Positions 8,051 through 19,300 of a DNA stretch of 64,000 nt are shown here, one piece after another. The notes below the pieces were generated by a model. It was not told the DNA's origin, did not search any database, and saw nothing but the letters and a program-made list of their open reading frames with translations. Position numbers and translations under genes: made by a program. Origin of the DNA: Pararge aegeria (Eukaryota > Arthropoda > Insecta > Lepidoptera > Nymphalidae). The stretch is taken from assembly GCF_905163445.1 (NCBI RefSeq), contig NC_053191.1:12648001-12712000 (forward strand), given 5' to 3'. Numbering within the stretch: position 1 is the stretch's first letter; the number at the start of each line of letters is the position of its first letter.

Positions 8051-10561
8051 CTGTGGAAGTATAGTTTTTTTTTATTAGGATTCTCATTCTACTCTCAACT
8101 ACATATCCTAAGATCCTGCATATTCCAAAATAAGATTTGAATATCTTATTATACTTTCATTCAAACTTTGAATTCTTTTACTATAAACATAAATAAATAA
8201 ATAATTATATATCGCCTAAATCGCCATTTAGCCCCAAAGTAAGCGTAGCTTGTAACCAAACCAGGTTACTAAGATGACTGATGAATATTTTTTTATGAAC
8301 TATATACATAAATACTTAGAATATAAACACCCAGACACTGAAAAACATTCATGCTCATCACACAAAAATTTTCCAGCAGTGGGAATCGAACCCACCGCCT
8401 TGGGCTCAGAAAGCAGGGTCGATGCAAACTGCGCCAATTGGCCATCAAAAGTCCAATTCTAATAGATTAACTCTCTAGTAGGTGGTTGGAAGCGGCGATA
8501 GCCCTGTGTTTCGGGGGGCAGAGTTTGAATCCTGGCATGTACCCCTAACTTTATAAAGTTATGTGCATATTAAGTAATTAAAATATCACTTGCTACAACA
8601 GTGTGGGAAAACATAGGGAGGAAACCTGAGATTTCTCCGTAATGTCCCAAAAGCGTCTGAAGTCCACCACATAATCAGTTTTACATCCCTACTAATATTT
8701 TAAATGCAAAAGTGTGTTTGTTTGTTTTTCCTTCCCTCAGACCTTAACCAAGCAACCAATCAAATTAGTTTTTGGCATAGTAAGTTGAGAGGTTGGAAAG
8801 TAATATAGACTACTTTTATCCCAGAAAAACAAACAGTTTCCATCGGATTCTTATAAACAGACGACAGCTAGTTACTTTAATAAGTTATTATGATAAAGAA
8901 TTTTCCTCGTTAAGTTATTGCAACACGATTCAGAAATAAATATTTATTTTAATATCATCTATTAATCTGAATTGATTAAGGTGATCAGATGAGATATTAA
9001 AATTTGATTCAATAATCTTGTGCTATGCTGAGTACCATATCCATATCTTATTTACTTTCTTAATTTGTTGGTGAAATTATTTGAAACTAGCAGGACTATG
9101 TTAAGCATACAATCTATATATTTCATACATTGAGTCAGTCACAATTTTTCAACATAATGGCACAATCAAACCTGATTTTAATTTCACAAACACCTGATAA
9201 CATTCCAAAGCATTTGCTAGTTGAATAATCATTAAAAATGACTCAGTCACTCAGGAATGTCCTTTGATAAACATCTCATCAAGTATTTATGGGTATAACA
9301 CATTTTATAGTAATTGTATCACACTAATATGAGTCTTATCTTAATAGAGAAACAGATGGCAATTGTCTGATGGCTTTATCTTGTATTGTAGAGATTGTAA
9401 GAGATAAAAGGTTATTTTAATTAGTTATGCTTGAATTTGTTAATAGATAAATTTGATTTTAGACTTGTTCAGCCGAAATTTTATTTTATTTCTTGTATAT
9501 TAATCAAGTTCTAATCCACCTTCACACGTAACCTGTTAGGTTTTCAGCTAACAAAGTTATGAAAAAATGTGTTATAACTAGTTGATTCTTAACTACTAGT
9601 CACTTGCAGACAGATTAAGCTGGCCCATGTATATATGGAACATTTTTGGAAATGTACATGAACTTTATCAAAATAAAGTATTAAGTATACTTTATATAGG
9701 TGGCAGGATAAAGCTAGTTTTCCACCTACCTAGCTGACCAAATACACTGTACCCACTATTATTTTTATTCAATCCTAACTTTAAAACTCTGTCAAAGAAA
9801 ATGTTACTTCCGCTAATTAATATCAAATGCTGAGGCCTTCTCTTTTGCTTAGGATAGTTATAAATAACAGAGTTTGCTAAGGAGAGTGCTTAGAGCCAGT
9901 AGCCACTACTATTCTAATGCAGTTCAACAGGTGATTCTTATTGAAATGAAGCATCAACTCACACAAAATGCACAGTTTAATGTTCAGTTAGACAATTCCA
10001 TTTGTTTTTATCTCAGTGTTGTTTATGTATATGTAACTTCGGATGAAAAGTCTTTTATTTTGTACCAATAAACTAGCTGATGTAATTCGTGTATTACCTT
10101 GGATAAAAAGTATCTCGGAAACGATGAACTATGAATTAAAATGACCTCGAAACAGTTTGTATAAAAAAGTATTTTTATTAAAAAATGTCTCAACAAACCT
10201 CCTTATCATTGGTTTCGCTGTCTTGCAAAGTCGTGATTTTTCTCTTCGGTATGACGAGAAAATGTACCGGAGCCTGCGGGGCTATATCGTTGAACGCCAG
10301 GCAAAGGTCATCCTCGTATATTATGTCTGCTTTGAGCTCTTTGGATATTATTTTGTCAAATATAGTACCAGTAGAAGAATCGGCCGATTGCGCGCGTTTC
10401 ACTTCATCACTATACGGCCTTCTTACGGCTATAGCTGCACCTCTAGACAAGTCGTATATATTTGTAGGATAACTCTTCCTTATTCGAAACTTTAGAGCAC
10501 GTCGGAAAACTTTATCAAACATTTTTCTATTTAAAAAATCAAGTAGCAATACAAAACGCAC
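7889..10561 (-). CDS. HIT-family nucleotide hydrolase, HINT type, probably mitochondrial
   Basis: Joining 10561-10199 and 8050-7889 gives a 174-residue histidine-triad protein. The HINT core starts near residue 65 with TIFDKIISKE, then IIYEDDLCLAFNDIAPQAPV and HFLVIPK. Exon 2 adds LLGHLMLVAR, WRLVVNNG and the triad HLHLHVL at 158-164, with His160 the expected nucleophile, ending GGRQLKWPPG. HINT enzymes hydrolyse purine phosphoramidates and adenylates as dimers. The roughly 60 residues before the core are Arg/Lys-rich with few acids (a second Met lies at 14), as in mitochondrial HINT2, so a mitochondrial location is inferred. The junction is phase 0 and falls between DKE and LLGHL, reconstituting an uninterrupted family alignment. 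The donor GTTTGT is weak but the acceptor TTCCACAG is good. The 2.1 kb intron holds SINE A, SINE B and a Helitron-like insert. Confidence 0.9.
8190..8448 (-). mobile_element. SINE A, near full length, in HINT intron
   Basis: Element strand reads from a tRNA-like head (TTGGCGCAGTTTGC A-box; GGTTCGATTCCCAC B-box) through CAGTGTCTGGGTG and GCTACGCTTACTTTGGGG to an ATTTATTTATT tail. Other copies are at 12232, 23268, 32976, 36048, 45499 and 52160. Length is about 260 bases. Confidence 0.85.
8489..8668 (+). mobile_element. SINE B, 3'-truncated, in HINT intron
   Basis: Head GATAGCCC, then TTTCGGGGGGCAGAGTTTG (B-box area GTTTGAATCC), then AAAATATCACTTGC and GTCTGAAGTCCACC. The last third of the family consensus is missing. 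Confidence 0.8.
8686..8871 (+). mobile_element. Helitron-like family C element in HINT intron
   Basis: It begins TCCCTACTAATATT after an A and ends CAGCTAG before a T, the TC...CTAG pattern of rolling-circle transposons with no target duplication. The 3' hairpin is eroded. Confidence 0.6.
8872..10198. other. Remainder of HINT intron, nothing recognised
   Basis: AT-rich sequence without identifiable repeat copies. A 65-codon open frame at 9874-10071 has no recognisable features. Confidence 0.4.
10199..10561 (-). CDS. HINT gene exon 1
   Basis: Codons 1-121: basic targeting-like leader and the first two thirds of the HIT fold. The first ATG at 10561 is used; an internal ATG at 10522 would give 161 residues and still keep a basic leader. 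Confidence 0.85.
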
Positions 10562-11039
10562 TCAAATCAAATTCAACTTTCAAACGCGTTACGAAAATAT
10601 TCCGTATTGTTTTGAATTTGACACTTGTCTTTTGACAGTGACGTTTACTCGCATTCCAATCTATTTTTTTAATGACCTCACAGCCGTAGATACTTGCTTC
10701 TTAAGTTTTTTTTTCACATGGCAGCATAAAGAAAGTAATGTTATTGAACTTTAAGATTCAAGTTCAATAACATAATTTCGGTGGTTTCGAGGAGAAGTAT
10801 TTTTGATAGTTTAGTGATAAATATGATGTGTATGATGGAATTATAAACAAGTGCTGAAGATCCATCTAAATATTATTTTTATACTGGAAAAAAAATAGTT
10901 CTCTCGCGATTTGTAAACGCGAATGAAAAACACAGACAGCAGTTAGTTCCGTAGTATTTACAACTGATTTGTTCATTAATAGCCTCGACGTAAGCACGGT
11001 AAATAGGTAAATATTTAAGGCCTATCTTATGTAATAAAT
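10562..11039. other. HINT upstream region
   Basis: It presumably contains the HINT promoter, since transcription runs leftwards from here. No TATA box is evident. A 14 bp inverted repeat (arms 10738-10751 and 10760-10773, 8-base loop) lies within it. Confidence 0.35.
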
Positions 11040-11235
11040 ATGCCGTACTCCCAACGAAAGTGTTTCTTTGGCTCCCCAACGCCACGCTGCGAGCTGGGCA
11101 GATCGCAGAAGATGGTAATAATAGCACAAAGCACACTAATAAACGTTCACCGTTATATTCCCCTAGTCGCCTCGTACGACACCCTTGGAAATAGGAGGAA
11201 CAGCAACTGGGGCATTCTACTTGCACGAGCTGTTT
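11040..11235 (-). repeat. Interspersed repeat H (LINE-derived by appearance)
   Basis: The minus strand has GGTGTCGTACGAGGCGACTA followed by TATAACGGTGAACG. The same block (with GTACGTGGCGACTAAG and TATAACGGAGAAC) occurs at 33675-33935. No terminal repeats are visible; the parent element is not identified. Confidence 0.55.
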
Positions 11236-11734
11236 GTGATGCTACAAGCTGATGAAAACGAGTCATAGTGATCGCTATGTGTCGATAGCAGTTTTGAAGC
11301 GATAGATTGCTGCGATCTGCGTGCAATCGATTGCTGCAACGGGTTGCTTCTGAATGGGAATCTTAACCACGCTCATAAAAATTAGCGTCTAAATTTCGGA
11401 GCCTTATCTAAGTTATTACATTTGGCCATTGTTCTGATCTTTCATAGATAATATCTTTGCGCATGCAGCACAATGCTGAGCTGGCTCTTCTTTCTAAGTA
11501 GTGAGACACATAACATTAGTGCTGTCATTAAATATTGTTATTTGTGGCGCAATGTGCCTATAAATATTTTTTTCTTCTTTCCTTCTTTATTTGAATTTGG
11601 TTTCCAGATTATGAGGTTCTGTTTTATATTTCTGGGTGTTTGGACCAAATAAAGCACGGAATAATCGTTAAAAGTCTTCCAACCCACTGGGCAGTGTGAC
11701 AATGATAAGCTCAGATTGATGATATGATATTTAA

Positions 11735-12499
11735 AGGACTTCAAACACGGCAGCTAAAATATAAAGATGTATATTATAGCACGATACATCTTTCCATACA
11801 TACATCGATACGAAAATATACATTTATATTTCGATACATCTTAATACATCTCAATACATTTCCGTATATTACTAAACATCTCTCTTCGAAAGGATGTTCA
11901 AAATGTTTATGTGATAGACAGAGACAGAAATAGTACAGTCTTTAGGTACAGTCAGTCAGTCTGTTGTTGTGTTAATTAGACTATGAAGTTCGAAAAACGT
12001 TGATCTTGACTCCCGGAAGTAATCCGTCTGATTATTCATTATTTTAAACTCTTATTCTCTTTAATTAGATTTAAACTCTCCGGAATTATTCTTGCATTTT
12101 ATGTGATTTTCAATTCACACATAATCGCAATCTGAATCATCTTCTGATGAACTATCTAGTAAATCTAGTAATACGTTGTATATTAATAATAATGTTGTGT
12201 GAACCACTCTTGGTTACTACACAACACAAACACACACAAGCTACGCTTACTTTGGGACTAGATGGCGATGTGTGTATTGTCGTAGTACCTATATTTATTT
12301 ATTTATTAAAAATACCAACACCTGTATAACACCTTAACAGCTGGATAATGCTTCAATCGAGACCTATACCAATGGAATGCAGATAAAGATACATTACATT
12401 ACCTGTTGTGTGTGTGTGATACGTCAAGATAATTTAAAGCTATACATCCCAGGATGTAATGTACATTAATATACATTATAGCTGCCATGTGTGAAGTCC
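11735..12499. mobile_element. TTAA-flanked inverted-repeat element (MITE-like)
   Basis: Left end AAGGACTTCAAACACGGCAG (from 11734) and right end, reverse complemented, AAGGACTTCACACATGGCAG (to 12501) match at 21 of 23 positions. TTAA sits at both outer edges (11731-11734 and 12500-12503), the target preferred by piggyBac-type transposases. There is no coding capacity inside. The interior includes a GATACATCT-rich stretch and a SINE A tail fragment. Confidence 0.65.
12232..12309 (+). mobile_element. SINE A 3' fragment
   Basis: CACAAGCTACGCTTACTTTG through GATGTGTGTATTGTCGTAGT to TATTTATTTATT, without the tRNA-like head. It lies inside the inverted-repeat element 11735-12499. Confidence 0.8.
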
Positions 12500-12503
12500 T
12501 TAA

Positions 12504-13184
12504 TTATTTTACCTTATTTAAGAGGTGGGTAAATAAAATTATTAGGTTAATTATTATTCATTTAATGATATATTTTATGAAAGCAATAGTTACTTTCTTT
12601 TTAATAAATTATATTTACAATAGAATATCATAAATACCCACTACCAACATCATTTCAAGTTTCGATACAAAAGTTTCTTAATAATAACTTAAATACGTAG
12701 CTTACCTATAAGTGCGTAATTTACATGACTGCAATGTATGAAATAGTATAAAAAATATTCTTAAACAATATAATTATTGATAGTCTTACAATAAAATGTA
12801 TTCCTAGCAACTCTTGCACAATTACGTATATTCACATTCTTGCACAATTTACGTTAAAAATCACAATGTCTTGCTACCAGGGCCGGAGCCAGGAAGATAT
12901 TTCGGGGGGCACTTAATAATAACCAAGAAAATATATTTCGACAAAAGTATAAATTAGCAATACATAGAACGTGGAATCCAATTAACATATCACAGATCTA
13001 AAAAAAAATTGAAAATATTTTAGTATAAACCTACAAAAAGAAAAATGTGTTGGTTAGGACATTTTGGAGGGGCTCTCCCTACGGCCTGGCGAATAACTCC
13101 TTAATAAATAAATATTCCTAGGCGGTTCATTTTCTGTTGTATTTTGTACGCATATTATATTAACTCCTATTATATTTGCCTCTT
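12504..13184. other. Downstream of FAR gene; FAR 3' UTR expected here
   Basis: The FAR reads leftwards and its stop is at 13185. No AATAAA is seen close to the stop. A segment at 12878-13100 that begins CAGGGCCGGAGCC may be an old hAT-like insertion, but the matching right end is too degenerate to claim. Confidence 0.3.
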
Positions 13185-13347
13185 TCATGCAATACCACCT
13201 ATCACATGATTGAAGGTGGTAAATAAAAGAGAGAACAAGAATCGAAGAGTTCCGTAAACAACATCTCTTACGGACTTATTTTGTATCACAAGCCTGAAGA
13301 GCAGAATCATCACGAAGAATTGGACACATTTGTGTAAATAATACATT
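13185..13347 (-). CDS. FAR exon 11 (last)
   Basis: Acceptor CTTTTACAG, then an Arg completion and MYYLHKCVQFFVMILLFRLV, ending at TGA (13185-13187). The hydrophobic run fits the membrane-anchoring tail common in insect FARs. Confidence 0.78.
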
Positions 13348-16300
13348 CTGTAAAAGAAAACGAAAAATTTTAGTACATTTTCTACTTACAAACATTTACT
13401 TTTAGACAAACATTTTTATTTTAGTACAGCTAAAAGTTGTGTTAAAGGGAAAGCTGACTGACTTTAGATTATCAATATGTAGTTCTAACAAATGGACGGA
13501 TTGAGATGATATATTGCATAAAAATTCTTATTATTGACTCAATATGGGACAAAACAAGGGTTAAAAAATTGGATAATAATAGAACTGAACGTGAGCGAAG
13601 CATCGGGCATAATCTAGTCTATTTATAATATATATTTGATAAAGGATGATATAGGACTTATTAAGTCATTAAAATATTTTGATTTTTACAATGTAGCACT
13701 TTTAGTCAATAAAACCTCTTTACAAATGCAACTGACCTGTCAACGTGTCGCTTCGCCTCTGCGATATCTTGGTCTTTTTCTTTCAGCAAATATTTCCTAG
13801 TGCCTTTTATAAAGTTTTTGTATTGTTCAGTCCAGCTAAAATAAAAATATTAATAATAAGTATAATAGTTTACATATTTTATGTACCAATTACATAATAG
13901 AGACCAGTGAAAAAAATGAAAAATGAAAAATTATTTAAAACCTGTCAGATGTTCTCTGAATGTGTCTAGTCTGGTAAAGAAGTTCACTTACTCAATAGTT
14001 TTGGGATCCAAATTGTATATGGCAGCATCGCTTGGTGAGAGTCGATCCTTTAGTTTCGTTACATTCTCAGTCTTGAATTGCCATTCACGCAGCGCGAAGA
14101 AGGCGAGAACATCATCCATGGCACGCATTTTCTGTTCAGCAGTTATTAGACTAAGCCTGCAAATGAAAGTAACGTTAAAATTAATGAGTGTTATAATAAA
14201 TATTCGAGTGTTGTTATAAAATTGGTCACTCATTATGGATAAGCCAGAGATGATCTAGAATGTGAATCTTTAATATAAAAATTGATGATGCTGTAGCTTT
14301 ACTTACTTCATTTTGATTCCGAATGTTCGAATAATATACTCAGCAAGGTGAAGTGGAATTGTCTGTAGGAAAAACTGCAGCATCTTATGAACATATCTGA
14401 AACAAAAAAACTGAACATTACGTCTGTTCATATAATCAAAGTACAACGTAAACAAAGCCCTGAGCGTAAAAGAGTGGGTAACTTACCGATTCTCCACTCC
14501 AGATCCACTGGGATACCACAGGCAGTTATCTAATGGAAAGCGAGGTAGATAGTGTTTAAGTGCTTTCTCAAACTCTAGCCATGTTGTAGGATTCTCGTAC
14601 GTACTGCAGTTGTAGACACGGACTTCTGGAAGCCTGTAATAAATGATAATTCACCAATATTGTTTAATTTATTTTGAAAGAGTTACATAAAACATATTAT
14701 TAAAAGAACAATATTTTGACAAATGATTCACCCAATTTATAATTTATCATTAGGTATGTAGCGAAAAGATGGTACTGATTTTAGTTTGCCTGTAGATTTT
14801 AACTAAAATCAGCGTTGCAGTAATTCTAAATACTGACGCAACGTGTCATTACTATTACATTTTTTTATGTTTTCGATTTTATTCCTGTCAATTTGTGACC
14901 TATGCTTATGGTACGCAAATAAACTGTCATTTTCATATGATGTCAATGGTGCCAAATTTAAATAACCGGGCCAGCGAAATAGGTTTAATTTACTATTTAT
15001 GAGTCTGTATGTGAGAGTATCAAATAATCGGAAATGATTGCGTTCTGTCAAAATTGGGTGACTAGTCGTGATGGTGGTAGGCAGAGATTTAAATAAATTT
15101 TGTAAGAAACAAAGTTTTTTTAAAAAAGATAAAATAAATAATTAGCCCGTAAATATCTTCCTATTATCATTGAGTAATTAAAACTGCATGTTTAATATTT
15201 AAGCTGTAAATAATCAAAAACCCGAGGGGGTGAAGGCACTGAAACTGTAATACAAGGTTTCTTAGTTTAGCTTCAGAAGCTTGTGATAAAATAATTATTT
15301 AAGATTTCAATCCTATAAAATAAGAAAATAAAAAAAGACTCAATACTGACTTGTCTACTGCAGTTTCCCATGCTACAGCCAGCAGAGTATCAATAGCAAT
15401 ATCCACCGGCAGTAGGTCAGCTCTTGCGTTGGGCTTCCTGCAAAATACGTGAAGGAGACCCTTGCCGGCTGCAGCGATGACGCCACTCGGACCATTGAGG
15501 TTCTCGATCCATCCGGGGAAGGGATGGCGGAGTGAAGAAATCACTATAGATAAAACAAAATTCTGATACTATTATTTATTCATAACATACTAGCGTACCC
15601 AGCCAGCTTCGCCGGGCTAGATTTTGCTTTATTTTATTTAAACAATAAACTTACATCATTAAATTTTTAATTTAAGTCTCATAATATATTAAATCATTTA
15701 TTTCTCTCCGTATTCATTCTCTTCTATTCTCTTCTCGAGCGGGTGAAGATCATTATCTACACCCATGTACACCCAACAATAGAATATCATCATAGTAAAT
15801 AAAAGCTGTGTTTGACAGTTCAAAAATAGGAATGCTCCGATCGTCACCAAACCTTACAGAATTACTCGCCAGGTCAATCCGGAGATTCCCTGAAAGTTTT
15901 ATAGAAATCGGTCCAGCCGTTTCGAAGCCTATACGGAACATACCCACACACTTTCTCTTTTATATATATGTATATAGATGTCGGTACGCCTACTCAAGGA
16001 TCTATCAATATATATATATAAAAGAAAGTTATGTTAGTTATACCATTTATAACTCAAGAACGGCTGCACCAATTTTTATGATATTTGGTTTTTTGGATTC
16101 CTCTTAGACCGGAATAGGATAATAAGTATTAAAATATAACATGCTAAAAAAAAATTATCCGCGGTGCGAAGTTCACCGGGACAGCTAGTCTGTTAATAGA
16201 AGAATTTTACCTAAATCTTACGTTAACATTTGTTCCATAAACTTTTTGGAATTCATATTTGGGAATTTATTTTTCGAACCTCATCAATCATGATTGTGTT

Positions 16301-19300
16301 ACTGCTGGACAAAAGCAGGCTCAAATCAATTCCTCCATAGGCAATAAGGGCATAGCTCCCACAAAGCTGAACCATTAGGCGGTGTTGTACTTTGACCAGC
16401 GATATACATGGCTTTAACTATGACTATCACATGCATAGAAATCTTAATTGTTATTAAATTTTAATTATGGTCACATGTTATTTATATAAAACCAGGTCAG
16501 GCGGCTTAACGTGCCTAGGAAAGATCACGCCGCTTTCGTATTCAAAGGATTGCAAACCCTATAATAACAATTTTTGGCCCAAACCTGGTGTCAAACCTGT
16601 GAATGGGTCATGCTAACCATTGGACTAACGACGCAGTAAACTTAACTCTCTTTACAACCACACATTATTATGTTTATACTAAGGTCATCTTGTTGTCCGA
16701 AATCAAGGTGCCAAAATAGATTAGAATCACAAATGGATTTCTAAGTTATATGTTTAGTATCATATAGCCTTGCAGTTTCTAGTAGGTAGCTATAATATGT
16801 TGCCAAATTATGTTTTGATGTGAGTTTGTTACCTTGAAATTAGGTCACGAGAACTAACGATATAAATAGTTTTTGTTATTACCTATGGTAGGTCTAAAGA
16901 TAGCGATGGGATAATTTTTATGGGTCCTACTTCGCACTGCTTCCTCCGCCATTGCCTTTGTGAATGTGTATGTGTTGGGCTTGGGCTTTATATACCTGAA
17001 TAGAAAGACATTCGTTACTATACGGTGGGTACAAAATAGTGATAATCATATAAGTCTCTGTTAATAAATTGACAAGCCGTGATAGCCCAGAAAGTAGGGG
17101 CTCGTCTTCACTTTCGGGGGCCCGAGTTCGAATACCAGCACGCGCCTCCAACTTTTCTAAGTTATGTGCGTTTTAAGTAATTAAAACAACACTTGTTTCA
17201 ACGGCAAAGGATAACATCGTGATGAAACCTGCATGCCTGAGAGATCTACATAATGTCCTCAAAGGCGTGTGGAGTCCACCAATCCGCACTAGGCCAGCGT
17301 GGTGGACTACGGCCTTAACCCCTTCTCATAGTGGGTTGATGGGTGCTATCGTTTTCCAGGAAATACAATGTGAAAAGGATAGCACTACATATAGACCAGT
17401 TAATTTAGTTGAGTTAAGAGTTTTGTGAAAAACCGAATGTTTACCTTAAAATAGTGCTATTACGAGTCAAAAAGAATAGCCTATTGTCCTTTTTAAAATG
17501 CTTACAGTTAAAAAGAGACTTTTAGAGCTTTACAAATATGCGTGACACGAAGTCGGAATAATATTTTATTACGCTTTGTCATTTGAAGTAACAAAACACA
17601 AAACACTGTGTAGCTTTTTAGACGTTAAATTAGAGAGAGGGAGAAAGATTTTTATACAACAGTGTTCACCAAAATCTCTACTCAGTCCACTAGGATCCTA
17701 GTTATATAATCATTACAGCTTTACTGTATCAAACAAAGAAGCTCTGCCTTACTTAGATTTTTTGAACTACGCAACGGATTCTATTAATGCAATTTTTAAC
17801 AATAGATAGTGTGTCATATTATGTCGTTAACATGTATATTATAGTATGTGTATGTACATTGTAACGAACATATTTCTGTGTGTTTACATTGCAAACGCTG
17901 GCTAAATCTTACGAGACACATCCAATTAATGCACTAAGTAATATAAGCACCTGTGTGTATAACTGATCCGCAATCAGGTATAACTTACTGTGGTGTTATA
18001 CTGGAAAGAAGTGGTGTCGGTACAGCATCTACCAACGCAAGCAGACGTGGAAGTGACGCTGGAGCGGGGTACACCTTCTCTTCTACGGTATTCAGCTCTG
18101 GGTTGCTGTAGGCTGTAGATACGTGGATGAGGGCCTGGTAGGCAAAAAAAACTTGAATATATATACTATTCATAATTTAATACGCTTTATGTTTGCTTGT
18201 TTGTTACCTATATTCCGTTTAACTACTACAGAGAACTATACGAAGTTTTGCACAGAGTTCACTTAAATCTGGAGATTTCAAATGACACGAACCCGCGATA
18301 TTTCAGAAATAAACTTTGTTGCAAATGGTTTTATGTCGTGCCATTTAGCATGATGAAAGATTGCATCCTGAAGGCAGACCTTATGGACTGACTGACTATT
18401 TTGTAGCACGGCATAACATGAAATTGAAACCAACTGGCATGAAGTTGCAGGATAGTAGTCTAATATGAAAATCAAACTTTTTAAGCGAAGAATTCCACTT
18501 GGTAGTAATTCTTTTTTATTGAATTCGATTGCAACATCATTAAGCGTGGTAAACTAAGTAACTACGGCATCGAATCTGAACACGTTATCTTGCAGTTTGT
18601 TAAAGTGGACTTAAAGTCCTTTCAAGATTATGAGAGCGTTCAAAGCCATATCCTTTACCTGTAAATTAGGAAGAGTATCGCAAAGATCCATTATTCGTAT
18701 AATTGACAACACGTTCTGTTCCACGGCTGTTGACAATAGCTCATCGAATTTCAGTGTTGCTGCAGAGTGGAATACAATGGACACCTGAAAAAATGAAACC
18801 AAAATTTAAAAAAAAATTAAAATCTAATTTATAAAAATAATTTTTTAAACATTTATAGATTGCTTGATCATGTGAAACTTCTACTATTTGCGAGAATATG
18901 TGTTTATTTCTATGATGAAAATGTAAACTTCCAAGTTCATGACACTGCATCTTTAAATCATATTACCTAAGTATAGATTGTATCTAAAATTACCTCCTGC
19001 AATTGTTTAAGTGACTGTGGAGCTATGCCAAGTCCTGGTTGTGCGACGTCTCCCGGAATCATGCATAGTTTGTCTAATTGTGCAGGATGTGTTTGGCGAA
19101 CGACATCGAATACCTGGAACAAATAAGCGTAAAAGTAATCTATGCAGCCGAAGGTAAATAGAAAATAAAATGTCAGGGTTTTATGGAACTTCAATGCCTA
19201 CCTATATTCTATGCACCAGATCTACGTTTTTTCTGACATTTTTCCTAGACGATGATGACGGAATTACCTCTAGCATAGACAAAATAATGTGATTCGCTTA

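Noticed and set aside
10157..10495. Two plus-strand frames of about 100 codons
   Set aside because: They are antisense shadows of HINT exon 1, which has clear family motifs on the minus strand.
12878..13100. Possible hAT element beginning CAGGGCCGGAGCC
   Set aside because: The proposed right end pairs too poorly and no 8-base duplication could be fixed.
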